Made by a program: the position numbers and the translations under genes
Origin: Methanobrevibacter millerae
GTDB lineage: Archaea; Methanobacteriota; Methanobacteria; Methanobacteriales; Methanobacteriaceae
DNA length: 64,000 nt
Assembly: GCA_015063005.1 (NCBI GenBank)
Contig: SUTF01000001.1
Location: 186,001-250,000 of the forward strand
Direction of reading: 5' to 3'
Shown here: in pieces, positions 1 to 8,218 of the stretch
How the letters are laid out: each line of letters opens with the position of its first letter
How positions within the stretch are numbered: position 1 is the stretch's first letter
The notes under the pieces: model-generated
Seen by the model: only the letters and a program-made list of their open reading frames with translations
Database searches by the model: none
Told to the model about the DNA's origin: nothing

Positions 1-646
1 CGACGTGCTATTTTGGGTATATTTTTATGATTGGGCTATTGACGATGAAATTTCTGTTATTAATTATCTTAAAAATTCTATAGCTAAAGTTAATTCATCC
101 GATTTGGATTACTTTAGAGATTTGTTTCCGGATTATGAGGCATTTTACAGACAAGATTGTCTTGATTTGGATAAATATGATGGTGAAACATTTTTGGCTA
201 AATATAAGTATTTCAATAGATTATCCAAAGTTAAATCACAAGCCAGTATTTATGTGGATGAAGGCAATGGATTCAATGAGGATTCAAAAATATCTGTTCA
301 ATATGTTCCTCATGACAACAATAATTTAACCTTTGATTTAAGCAGGTTTTCAAATATTGTTAATTTACGTTTTGACCCTCTGGAAGGCTCTTTCATCAAA
401 TCAAAAATAAATAATTTGAGAGTTTTAGATGCAAACTCTGATAATTCAATAGATGATGAATATCAGATTTTCATGAATTTGGATCCTAATTATATAATTG
501 CTAGTGATGCTGATTCAACTTTAACTATTGATTTTGACTTGGAATTTATATCCAATAATGAAATTGCAGGTTTTTTCGCTGAAAAAAATAATATTATTAA
601 TGAGTTAAATAATAAATCTAAACAGAAAAGATTTAAATTTTTATAA
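1..646 (+). CDS. C-terminal part of a surface-polysaccharide glycosyltransferase/methyltransferase-type protein (5' truncated)
   Basis: The frame is open to the left edge, so the gene starts outside the window; the GTG at 5 is unlikely to be its start. About 214 residues remain. They begin with an aromatic-rich stretch (WVYFYDW) and contain a beta-rich part with NGFNEDSKISVQYV and LRFDPLEG. From memory, this kind of segment (a 'fluctuating GN-GF-E' strand followed by 'LRFDP-EG') is an accessory domain at the end of sugar methyltransferases and GT2 proteins. The tail is helical and basic (KSKQKRFKFL), as in several neighbours. It sits 10 bp before the next glycosyltransferase and is probably co-transcribed with it. 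No catalytic domain is visible, so activity cannot be assigned. Confidence 0.5.
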   Translation, partial: DVLFWVYFYDWAIDDEISVINYLKNSIAKVNSSDLDYFRDLFPDYEAFYRQDCLDLDKYDGETFLAKYKYFNRLSKVKSQASIYVDEGNGFNEDSKISVQYVPHDNNNLTFDLSRFSNIVNLRFDPLEGSFIKSKINNLRVLDANSDNSIDDEYQIFMNLDPNYIIASDADSTLTIDFDLEFISNNEIAGFFAEKNNIINELNNKSKQKRFKFL

Positions 647-656
647 AGAGGTAAAT

Positions 657-2195
657 ATGGTTAGTTTTAAAGATTTTTTAATTAAATCCAAATTCAATGT
701 TCAAAAAGCTAAAATTTATCAACAAAGCTATGATAAAATTTTGCATTCAGGCTTATTTGATAAAAATTACTATTTAAAGGCTTATCCTCACATTAAAGAA
801 GATGGCATGGATCCCTTGGTTCATTATTTATTCTATGGCTATAGGGAAAATAAACTTCCTTCACCTTCTTTTAACTTGAAAAGGTATTTGCAGGAGTATC
901 CGGAAATTGAATCCAAAAAATTGAATCCGTTAATACATTATATTGACAACGGACATTCAGGTTTTACAATTGATGAAAATCCGTTTGAACTTAGAAAAGA
1001 AAAAATCCTGGATACGAATAAATTATTTTTGTCTAATTATGAATTTGAATCAGAACCTTTGGTTTCCATCATTATTCTCAATAGAAATGGTCTTGGACAT
1101 CTTCAAAGATTATTTGAGGATTTTGATGCTAAAACTAACTATTCCAATTATGAAATAATCGTCGTTGATAATGCATCATGTGATGAATCTGTCGAGTATT
1201 TGCATTCTCTTGATTTGGATATCAATGTCATTGAAAATTCCGAAAACGTTAGTTTCTCTAAAGGAAATAATGATGCTGCTAAAATTGCAAATGGAGAATA
1301 TTTACTTTTATTGAATAATGACATTGAACCGACTTACGGATGGTTGAATGAATTGGTAGGATGTATGTTAAATAATGAAAATGTTGGTTCTGTTGGTGCT
1401 AAATTACTCTTTCCTTACTATGAGGATATTGAAAATCAGGGTAAATCTTATTCTATCCAGCATGCAGGTGTAAAGTTCAGGGAAGAAAGGACACCTTATA
1501 TTTATGGGCCTTATCATGAGCATATGTATTCCACATTATTGTTTTCAAAAGATGTAAACCATCAAAAGGAAGTAATATCTAATACTGCAGCATGTCTTCT
1601 TGTTAAAAAAGACATTTATTTTGAAGTCGAAGGACTTGATGAGAATTATTTTTATGGATATGAGGATATTGATTTTGCATTCAAGTTATTTAAAGCAGGG
1701 TATAAATCAATTTTCAATCCCTTTGCATTACTGTTCCATCACGAATCAGCTACTCGTATAGAGGATGAAGACAAAAAAAATCAGCTAAATTATAAAAATA
1801 TAATGTATTTCTTCAATAAATGGAAAGAGTTTATTTTTAAAGAAATGCTGAAAGATAAAATTAATCATAATCGGTTTTTCACAAACAAAAAATTAGACAT
1901 TTCAATAATTTCTCAAAATGATGAATTCATATCTGAGATGGCGAGAGATTTCAATCGAAATGGATTTAATGTTAAATTAATTCCGGATATTGATAATTTA
2001 GAAATCGGTGAGGACTGTGATATATTAATATCAAACAATAAAGATTATAATATTGATAAGATAATTTCAAGATTAAACCTGATAAAAGTATTAATTTCAG
2101 ATAATGATGATGAAAGATATGATATCTGTCTAGATATGAAAGATAATTATGCGGATGAGTTGTTTAACTTAATTGACCTAAAATACTTGGGATAA
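657..2195 (+). CDS. GT2 glycosyltransferase with N-terminal HYL repeats and an extra C-terminal domain
   Basis: This is a 512-residue cytoplasmic glycosyltransferase predicted to add a sugar from a nucleotide donor during surface-polysaccharide assembly. Residues about 30-105 carry two copies of a short repeat (YYLKAYP...DPLVHYLFYG, then RYLQEYP...NPLIHYIDNG). Residues about 135-390 are a GT-A fold family 2 domain: PLVSIIILNRNG, EIIVVDNAS, the donor/metal motif LLLLNNDIEP, and GYEDIDFAFKL as the acceptor/base region. Residues about 415-512 form an extra alpha/beta domain (KLDISIISQN...CDILISNN). The ATG at 657 follows an AGAGGT ribosome-binding site. It is very similar to the gene at 10523-12115. 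The donor and acceptor cannot be told from sequence. Confidence 0.88.
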   Translation: MVSFKDFLIKSKFNVQKAKIYQQSYDKILHSGLFDKNYYLKAYPHIKEDGMDPLVHYLFYGYRENKLPSPSFNLKRYLQEYPEIESKKLNPLIHYIDNGHSGFTIDENPFELRKEKILDTNKLFLSNYEFESEPLVSIIILNRNGLGHLQRLFEDFDAKTNYSNYEIIVVDNASCDESVEYLHSLDLDINVIENSENVSFSKGNNDAAKIANGEYLLLLNNDIEPTYGWLNELVGCMLNNENVGSVGAKLLFPYYEDIENQGKSYSIQHAGVKFREERTPYIYGPYHEHMYSTLLFSKDVNHQKEVISNTAACLLVKKDIYFEVEGLDENYFYGYEDIDFAFKLFKAGYKSIFNPFALLFHHESATRIEDEDKKNQLNYKNIMYFFNKWKEFIFKEMLKDKINHNRFFTNKKLDISIISQNDEFISEMARDFNRNGFNVKLIPDIDNLEIGEDCDILISNNKDYNIDKIISRLNLIKVLISDNDDERYDICLDMKDNYADELFNLIDLKYLG

Positions 2196-2196
2196 T

Positions 2197-4764
2197 ATGA
2201 GCTATGATGAAATTTATGAGGAATATCAAAAGGTTTCTAAAGAACATGTTAACAGGCCGTTATTTGACCGTTCAATTGGTGATGCTAGTAAAACCATTGA
2301 GGATATTAAAAATAATAAATTAGCTATTTATACAGCTTTTACAGGTGATTATGATACCTTGAAGGAGCCTGATGTAATAGATGAAAACTGTGATTATATC
2401 TGTTTCACCGATAATCCTAATCTAGAATCTGACTTATGGGAAATTATTCCAATGGAAGAGTCTATTTTGGATAATAACAGAAAAGCTAAACAATATAAAT
2501 TGCTACCTCATAAATACCTAAAGGATTATAAGTACAGTTTCTGGCTGGATGGAACATTTAAGATTAAGGGAAGCATTCGCGAATATATCTACAACAATAT
2601 CAGGCCGGATTCTAAAATGTTGGTTCCGGTTCATACAGAAAGAGATTGCGTTTATGAGGAATATGATGCCTCTAAAATAATTCCACGTTATCCAAGAGCT
2701 GTAATGGAGGAACAGGTTGAATTCTATCGTTCACAAGGATTTCCAAAAAATTATGGATTGGGTGTAATGGGGGCGCTTTTCAGGCAGCATAACCATCCGG
2801 ATGTAGTAAAGGTAATGGATGATTGGTGGGATGAAAATATTAAATACACTAATCAGGATCAGCTTAGTTTTGCATATGTATGTTGGAAAAATGATTTCCA
2901 TCCATCTGTAAGCCGTATTTATTACTGGGAAAATGAATACTGGGCAAAAGAGGGTCAAAACTACCACCATAAAGTTGTTTTAACAACACCTATTACAAGT
3001 GATAACTTAAGGGCAAAAATTGGTGTTGATGTAGAAAATATGGAATTGGGAGATACGATTGAATTATCTCGTGAAGAATTGTATTTGCTTGTCAATGATG
3101 TTAAGGGAATGGCTGGATATAGAATTGATACTGCCGGAAGAATCGGTTTTCTTCAAAATGAATATAATGAATTTATCAATTCCAATTCATTGAAATTAAC
3201 CAAACCTTTAAGAGTTACTGGAGATTTGGCACGTAAATTTAAACATAATCATTATTTTGAATCAGCTAAAAATTCTAAAACCAGCATGACTGCAGAACTT
3301 GGAATGTATGACATGATTAAGAATTTAGGACTAATTGATGAAGCTAAATATGGTCAAATTCATCCTTGTCATGATCCAATCATCGATTTTATAGAAAATG
3401 CTTCTCAAAATGATTCTTTGGATGTAAAAATTAATTATGTAGATCCTATTTTTGATTTGTATTACTACATTAGTGAAAATGACATTGGTGATAAGGATCC
3501 TATAATCCATTATATTGAAGATGGTTTTAGGTTAAAAATGCCTTTTAATAGAAAATATCCTAATTTCTTAACTAATCTGGATGATAATGTTCATGTTCAG
3601 CTAGATAAATTCGCTAATGACCGCATTAAAAAAGAATTGAAAAATAATAGGTACATTACTAATTCTAAAGTATTAATTGATTATATTGTCACTCAAAAGG
3701 AATTCAATACTGGAACCATTAAAGTTGGAGTATTTTTAGAGGATAATTATGATAATATGAATGCATGTCCTTATATCAGGGTTCATACACCATTTTCCAA
3801 ATTGGCTAAAAGTGGTGATTATCATTTCTTTGTTTATGGTCAGGAAATAATGCCGTTGCTTGACATCGACAATATGATTAATGCACATATCTTCGATGTC
3901 ATTGTCATTCAAAGGGTTAATCCTTATTCCAATGTTTTATTGAAAAAAGCCAAAAAACACAATATTAAAATAGTTTATGAAACTGATGATGATTTTTTGG
4001 ATATAAATCCTGCAAATCCTTCTTATAATTATATTTTAGGCAATTTTGATAATATTAAAAAGCTTGTAAATAATGTTGATCAAATTACTGTAAGTACTGA
4101 TGAATTAAAAAATCGTTTTGATGAGTTGGATGTTGGCAATGTAGAATTAATCAAAAATTATTATGTCAATGGTTCCCTACCGTTAAAACCTTTTAATTAT
4201 AGGGGTAATGAATTCATAAAGATAGGTTATTTCGGAACATTGACTCATGATGCGGATATAGAGCTTATTCATAATGTGATTTTAAGATTAAAAGATATTT
4301 TTTCCAAAAAAGGAATTACTATTCTTTTTGAAATAGTCGGAGCTTCTTTAGATGAAAAATCTGACTGGTTCCACGTTAAAAAAATCCCTTATTATCCAAT
4401 GTCAATGAAGATTTTTTATGATTGGCTCGGTAAAAATGCAGACTGGGACATTGGTATAATTCCATTAGTAAATAATAACTTCAATAAATGTAAAAGTGAG
4501 CTCAAATACATTGAATTTTCTGCATTGGGAGTACCTGTTGTAGCTAGTGACGTGAATGTATATAATGAAGCTATTGAAGATGGAGTCACTGGATTTTTAG
4601 CTAATAATGAAGATGAATGGGTTCATAAGTTATCCTTATTAATTGACGATCCGACTTTAAGAAACGGTATTGTTAATAATGCTCAAGAGGATATTTTAAA
4701 AAGTTATAGCTTAAGGTCCCGTGTCAGTCAATGGGATGGAATTTTTAAAAAATTAAAAGATTAA
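2197..4764 (+). CDS. Fusion of a DUF616 (TOD1/MUCI70-like) domain with a GT-B glycosyltransferase
   Basis: This 855-residue protein carries two probable transferase modules. Residues about 38-270 are a DUF616 domain, with AIYTAFTGDYDTLKEPD, RKAKQYKLLPHKY, FWLDGTFKIKGSIREY and TNQDQLSFAYV; this family is considered glycosyltransferase-like. Residues about 390-445 hold a HYL-type repeat (DPIIHYIEDG). Residues about 507-855 are a GT-B/GT4-like domain with CPYIRVHTPFSKL, VIQRVNPYS, YETDDDFLD, GYFGTLTHDADI and CKSELKYIEFSALGVPVVAS. The DUF616 half matches the separate gene at 9491, and the GT-B half matches 5918-7450. The gene starts 1 bp after the previous stop, so the two are translationally linked. 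Its stop lies 2 bp from the stop of the opposing gene. Confidence 0.85.
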   Translation: MSYDEIYEEYQKVSKEHVNRPLFDRSIGDASKTIEDIKNNKLAIYTAFTGDYDTLKEPDVIDENCDYICFTDNPNLESDLWEIIPMEESILDNNRKAKQYKLLPHKYLKDYKYSFWLDGTFKIKGSIREYIYNNIRPDSKMLVPVHTERDCVYEEYDASKIIPRYPRAVMEEQVEFYRSQGFPKNYGLGVMGALFRQHNHPDVVKVMDDWWDENIKYTNQDQLSFAYVCWKNDFHPSVSRIYYWENEYWAKEGQNYHHKVVLTTPITSDNLRAKIGVDVENMELGDTIELSREELYLLVNDVKGMAGYRIDTAGRIGFLQNEYNEFINSNSLKLTKPLRVTGDLARKFKHNHYFESAKNSKTSMTAELGMYDMIKNLGLIDEAKYGQIHPCHDPIIDFIENASQNDSLDVKINYVDPIFDLYYYISENDIGDKDPIIHYIEDGFRLKMPFNRKYPNFLTNLDDNVHVQLDKFANDRIKKELKNNRYITNSKVLIDYIVTQKEFNTGTIKVGVFLEDNYDNMNACPYIRVHTPFSKLAKSGDYHFFVYGQEIMPLLDIDNMINAHIFDVIVIQRVNPYSNVLLKKAKKHNIKIVYETDDDFLDINPANPSYNYILGNFDNIKKLVNNVDQITVSTDELKNRFDELDVGNVELIKNYYVNGSLPLKPFNYRGNEFIKIGYFGTLTHDADIELIHNVILRLKDIFSKKGITILFEIVGASLDEKSDWFHVKKIPYYPMSMKIFYDWLGKNADWDIGIIPLVNNNFNKCKSELKYIEFSALGVPVVASDVNVYNEAIEDGVTGFLANNEDEWVHKLSLLIDDPTLRNGIVNNAQEDILKSYSLRSRVSQWDGIFKKLKD

Positions 4765-4766
4765 TG

Positions 4767-5870
4767 TTAACCTATTAATCTTTCTTTAATGTTTTTTATT
4801 TTATATTTAAACCAGCCTTTGGTTGTCTGTAAGTATGCAATCTGCTGATTTTTTTGGTTCAATTCATTTTCAAGATTGTAAATTCTATTGGTAAATAATT
4901 GGTAATCTCCCATTTGGGTAAACGCTTCATCTACATTGTCGGAAACAAGCTGTAATATTATGCTTTTGATGGCGTTATTTTCCGGAAACGGTTTGATATT
5001 TTCAATTTGCTTAAACATTGGAATTGACTTATTAACAAGCTCATGTTTGTCTTCAATGCTGATTGTTTCGCTTAGTGCAATATCACTTAGCCAAACGGAT
5101 AGGTGCTGATTGAAAATAGTGTCATAATATTTGCATGCATTGTTTTTTTGCAATACTTTAATTGTATGCTTATATCCATCAATCAATCCATTTAAATAAT
5201 GCATTCCTTTAGATAAGCTAGTGGATGAGTTATCTCCTGTCCTTAATCTGAAATTGTATATTATGTCATTAATAAACACGATTTTATTTGCATTTATGAA
5301 TGCATCAATCATAAAAGTCAAATCTTCGGCGAAAACTCCTTCTGGAAATGTTATTTCATTTTTTAATAAGAATTCTTTTGGAAAAATCATTCTCCAAATG
5401 TTATTTATTGAAAAGAAAAGTAGATTTTCATCAATAGAGTTTAAAATAACATCTTCTGTTATCCAGTCTTCTGAAATAATCCTATTTTCTCCAAAAGTTT
5501 GGAATTTTCCAATAGTCACATCACTTGAATTGTTAATACAGCTATTATATAGTTTTTCTACAGTATCTGGAAGATATTTGTCGTCATGATCTATAAACAT
5601 TATGTAATCGGTAGTACTGTTTTTAATTCCAATGTTTCTTGCTCTTCCAGGAGTTCCGGTTTTTTCACCTGACTCAAATGTTTTAATATTATCGTATTCT
5701 TCACAATATTTGTTTATAATGTCTTGTGTTGAGTCTGTAGAATAATCATCAATTATTATTAATTCAATGTTTTCAAAACCAATGCTTTGATTTTTTATAG
5801 AAGAAATAGTTGAATCTAGAAATTCAACACTATTGTATGTTGGAATAATAACAGTTACTTTGTATGACAT
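4767..5870 (-). CDS. GT2 glycosyltransferase with coiled-coil tail
   Basis: I start the protein at the ATG at 5868-5870 (MSYKVTVIIPTYNS), which gives 367 residues; an upstream ATG at 5936 would overlap the divergent gene and the shared TATA box. The GT2 domain covers residues 3 to about 230: VIIPTYNS, ELIIIDDYSTDST, the DXD-type motif MFIDHDDKYLP, and FAEDLTFM as the acceptor region. The tail holds a heptad-like stretch (NLENELNQKNQQIAYL) ending in a basic TTKGWFKYKIK motif, common at the ends of surface GT2 enzymes. It runs against its neighbours: convergent with the fusion gene on one side and divergent from the next GT on the other. The sugar transferred is unknown. Confidence 0.85.
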   Translation of the reverse strand: MSYKVTVIIPTYNSVEFLDSTISSIKNQSIGFENIELIIIDDYSTDSTQDIINKYCEEYDNIKTFESGEKTGTPGRARNIGIKNSTTDYIMFIDHDDKYLPDTVEKLYNSCINNSSDVTIGKFQTFGENRIISEDWITEDVILNSIDENLLFFSINNIWRMIFPKEFLLKNEITFPEGVFAEDLTFMIDAFINANKIVFINDIIYNFRLRTGDNSSTSLSKGMHYLNGLIDGYKHTIKVLQKNNACKYYDTIFNQHLSVWLSDIALSETISIEDKHELVNKSIPMFKQIENIKPFPENNAIKSIILQLVSDNVDEAFTQMGDYQLFTNRIYNLENELNQKNQQIAYLQTTKGWFKYKIKNIKERLIG

Positions 5871-5891
5871 AAATTTATTTTTATGTAAATT

Positions 5892-5903
5892 ATTATATAT
5901 AAT
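5892..5903. promoter_or_regulatory. Shared palindromic TATA box of a divergent promoter
   Basis: The 12-bp sequence ATTATATATAAT is its own reverse complement and is the only TATA-like element in the 47 bp between the two divergent glycosyltransferase genes. Its centre lies 27 bp from the minus-strand ATG (5870) and 20 bp from the plus-strand ATG (5918). The minus-strand transcript would then be leaderless or nearly so. Archaeal TATA boxes get direction from the BRE; here either flank could serve. Confidence 0.5.
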
Positions 5904-5917
5904 TAAGAGTTGAGAAT

Positions 5918-7450
5918 ATGTTTTTTTCCAAATCAATAAAAAATAATCCTAAGGCTTATATTTCATTAAAATCCAAGGGCAATCCTCAAAAGATTTCCCA
6001 ATACAATAAAGCCTATTCGAGGATTAAGAGTTTAAATATGCTGGACGAAATTAAATATCGTGAAATTCATGGTAATTTAAATGATTTGGATTATATTTTA
6101 CATTATCTATATTACGGTGTAAATGACTCTTTAGATACTCAACAGGTTTATGTAAGTGATGTTTTCAACTTGGAATTTTATAAAAATGCTTATGATAGTG
6201 AAAATCCTGTAATTGATTATGTTTTGAATGGTTTTGATAATAATTATTGCATTAACATTTTGGATAATAATTATATCAATACACTTGAAATTCATCTCTT
6301 CGATCAATACTTTGCAAATGAAAGAAAAAAGGTTGAGGACATCGTATCTGATTCTTTTTATATAACTGATAAAAGGACATTAATTCCGTATATTCAGCGT
6401 GAAGAACCAATTGAGATGGATAGGATTCGTGTTGGTGTTTTTACAAATGATCCTTTTGAAAATCTGGCCCCATGTCCTTACATCAGACTTCATGCCCTAT
6501 TTTCTAAGTTGTCTGAATCTGAAAGATATACCTTTTTTATGTATGGCATGGATAGCTTTGTGATGATGGACATTGATAATATCTTAAGGTCTAAGCTATT
6601 TGATGTGGTTGTTGTTCAAAGGATTTTACCATTTTTGGATGTATTGCGTGAAAAGTGTGAAAAATATGGTATTAAATTAATATATGAAACCGATGATGAC
6701 TTGTTGGGTGTTGAAAAGAACAGTCCATCATATGAATATGTAACAAGAGTTTCAAAATCAATAACTAATTTCATTGACAGTGCGGATATGATTACTGTTT
6801 CAACTCCGACTTTGGCTTCAAAATTTGATGAAAATAAGACGGAAGTCATAAAGAATTATTATGTTGATTCTGTTTTTGACATTAAAGAAGATATTAAAAA
6901 AGATGGAAAACTTAAATTAGGTTATTATGGTACATTAACCCATTCTAAAGATTTGTTTTTAATAAAAAATGTTATTTTAAAATTGAAGGAAAAATATGAT
7001 TTTGATTTTGAGGTAATTGGTGGATTCAATGCAAGCGATAATGTTGATGAAGACTGGTTCAAGTCAATTGAACTTCCTCCAAACAATATGGATTTTGAAG
7101 AGTTCATGCCATGGTTATCTAAAATAGTTGATTGGGATATTGCTGTTGTTCCTCTTGAGGATTCGTCTTTTAATCAATGTAAAAGTGAATTAAAATTCAT
7201 TGAGCTTGCAGTACTGGCGATTCCTGGAGTATATTCTGATATGTGTGTTTATAATTCTATCGTTGAGGATGGAGTAAATGGTTTTTTGGCCAGTAACGAA
7301 GAAGAATGGGTTCAAAAAATTGAAAAATTAATTTCAGATAAACATTTGAGAATTAAATTTAGAAATAATGCTTTAAATTTGGTATTATCAGATTATAGGC
7401 TTGAAGATAGAGTAAAGCAGTGGGATTTAATTCTTTCAAAATTAAGATAG
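5918..7450 (+). CDS. GT-B (GT4-like) glycosyltransferase, stand-alone version of the fusion's C-terminal half
   Basis: This is a 510-residue glycosyltransferase. Residues about 45-110 contain a degenerate HYL-type repeat (YREIHGN, YILHYLYYG). From about residue 168 the GT-B domain follows: RVGVFTNDPF, CPYIRLHALFSKL, VVVQRILPFLD, YETDDDLLG, LGYYGTLTHSKDL, then CKSELKFIELAVLAIPGVYS and EDGVNGFLASNEEEW as the donor-binding part. The protein is collinear with residues 360-855 of the fusion gene at 2197, so one derives from the other by duplication plus loss or gain of the DUF616 part. The ATG at 5918 has only a weak ribosome-binding site. Substrates are unknown. Confidence 0.82.
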   Translation: MFFSKSIKNNPKAYISLKSKGNPQKISQYNKAYSRIKSLNMLDEIKYREIHGNLNDLDYILHYLYYGVNDSLDTQQVYVSDVFNLEFYKNAYDSENPVIDYVLNGFDNNYCINILDNNYINTLEIHLFDQYFANERKKVEDIVSDSFYITDKRTLIPYIQREEPIEMDRIRVGVFTNDPFENLAPCPYIRLHALFSKLSESERYTFFMYGMDSFVMMDIDNILRSKLFDVVVVQRILPFLDVLREKCEKYGIKLIYETDDDLLGVEKNSPSYEYVTRVSKSITNFIDSADMITVSTPTLASKFDENKTEVIKNYYVDSVFDIKEDIKKDGKLKLGYYGTLTHSKDLFLIKNVILKLKEKYDFDFEVIGGFNASDNVDEDWFKSIELPPNNMDFEEFMPWLSKIVDWDIAVVPLEDSSFNQCKSELKFIELAVLAIPGVYSDMCVYNSIVEDGVNGFLASNEEEWVQKIEKLISDKHLRIKFRNNALNLVLSDYRLEDRVKQWDLILSKLR

Positions 7451-7451
7451 T

Positions 7452-7460
7452 TTTATATAT
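7452..7460 (+). promoter_or_regulatory. TATA box for the small membrane-protein pair
   Basis: TTTATATAT starts directly after the stop of the preceding gene, about 80 bp upstream of the ATG at 7536. Initiation about 25 bp downstream would give a leader of about 55 nt that contains the hairpin at 7499-7516. Confidence 0.45.
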
Positions 7461-7498
7461 TCTTAAATGTTAATACTATTTAGTGAGAAAAATTTTTT

Positions 7499-7516
7499 TC
7501 GGAAGACTACTTCCGA
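7499..7516 (+). promoter_or_regulatory. Hairpin in the leader of the small membrane-protein pair
   Basis: TCGGAAG-ACTA-CTTCCGA forms a perfect 7-bp stem with a 4-nt loop. It follows a run of seven Ts and ends 19 bp before the ATG at 7536. It may control translation or early termination, or be a DNA operator palindrome. The sequence alone does not decide. Confidence 0.5.
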
Positions 7517-7535
7517 TTAGGGAAATGGTGTTAAA

Positions 7536-7802
7536 ATGTTAGAACAATATTTGCCGTTCGTTGGATTGATTATTTTCGGAAATATTGAAAATTTGGTTCT
7601 TTCTTCACAGGGCGTTGTCGCCGGTGTTAATCCTTTGAAATTAGGTATTGCTAGTATGATTGTTGTTGCTTTTTGGTTGGCACTTGGAACATTTGGAACT
7701 CAAATTGCATTACCTTATGTTGATTTCATAGACTTTTTTGGCGGTCTTATTATTTTTATTTTAGGTGCACAAGCAATGATTGAATCAATTAGGGGCGAAT
7801 AA
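7536..7802 (+). CDS. Small 3-TM membrane protein, first of a paralogous pair (MntP/LysE-like half?)
   Basis: The protein has 88 residues and three predicted membrane segments: about 5-27 (LPFVGLIIFGNIENLVLSSQ), 33-55 (LGIASMIVVAFWLALGTFG) and 64-84 (FIDFFGGLIIFILGAQAM). The first segment contains FGNIENLVLSSQGV, polar residues placed inside a helix as in transporters. The layout (polar helix 1, Gly-rich helix 2, helix 3 ending G-x-x-x-x-x-E) resembles one half of MntP/LysE-superfamily cation exporters, which are two 3-TM repeats in one chain. That resemblance is my inference. The next gene, 1 bp away, is a paralog, so the pair could form a two-chain transporter. Function is otherwise unknown. 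Confidence 0.75.
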   Translation: MLEQYLPFVGLIIFGNIENLVLSSQGVVAGVNPLKLGIASMIVVAFWLALGTFGTQIALPYVDFIDFFGGLIIFILGAQAMIESIRGE

Positions 7803-7803
7803 A

Positions 7804-8085
7804 ATGGATAATGAATTAAAACAATTTGCAGGATTATTAATTTTTGGAAACATTGAAAACCTAATTTTAGCTGCTCAAGGTGTAGGTGCTGGTGTTAATC
7901 CTGTAGGTTTGGCGGCTTTAAGCTTTTGTGCTGTTATATGTTGGTTTTTAATTGGTACTTTTGGTACAAAAGCAGCTATTAAATATGCAAGGCATATCAA
8001 TTTCATTGGAGGGCTTGCTATATTTATTTTAGGTGTCCAGGCAATGCTACAATCAATACCTGGAATCATGAAATTTTTCCACTAA
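7804..8085 (+). CDS. Small 3-TM membrane protein, second of the paralogous pair
   Basis: I choose the ATG at 7804, which lies 1 bp after the previous stop and behind an AGGGGCG ribosome-binding site; the frame could be extended to 7780 but that would overlap the first gene. The 93-residue product aligns end to end with its neighbour: LLIFGNIENLILAAQGVGAG matches the first helix motif, ICWFLIGTFGTKAA the second and FIGGLAIFILGVQAM the third. The charged loop differs (KYARHINF here, PYVDFIDF in the first), as expected if the two sit in opposite or complementary orientations. Tight coupling suggests equal production and a hetero-oligomer. Confidence 0.75.
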   Translation: MDNELKQFAGLLIFGNIENLILAAQGVGAGVNPVGLAALSFCAVICWFLIGTFGTKAAIKYARHINFIGGLAIFILGVQAMLQSIPGIMKFFH

Positions 8086-8092
8086 TTTAATA

Positions 8093-8111
8093 TTTTTTTA
8101 GTTTTTTTTTA
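8093..8111 (+). terminator. T-rich terminator after the small membrane-protein pair
   Basis: Two long T-runs on the plus strand (seven Ts, AG, then nine or more Ts) follow the stop at 8085. U-tracts are the main archaeal termination signal. Confidence 0.45.
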
Positions 8112-8151
8112 AATATAAAATAAATAATTCTTAAAAATTAAGGATCGAATC

Positions 8152-8172
8152 TCTCCAGAAAGAACCTGGAGA
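8152..8172. other. Stem-loop between convergent genes
   Basis: TCTCCAG-(7 nt)-CTGGAGA forms a perfect 7-bp stem. It lies between the plus-strand membrane-protein pair and the minus-strand epimerase. It may stop transcription from either side; a small RNA is possible but unsupported. Confidence 0.35.
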
Positions 8173-8218
8173 ATTCTAGTATAAAAAAAGTAAAATTTGT
8201 TTCTACAATGTAATTATT

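Noticed and set aside
5871..5936. Upstream ATG at 5936 as start of the minus-strand GT2 gene
   Set aside because: It would cover the shared TATA box and the start of the divergent gene; the family N-terminus begins at the ATG at 5870.
7451..7535. yybP-ykoY (Mn2+) riboswitch upstream of the putative transporter pair
   Set aside because: The leader is only about 55 nt with one hairpin; the conserved two-helix junction of that riboswitch is not present.
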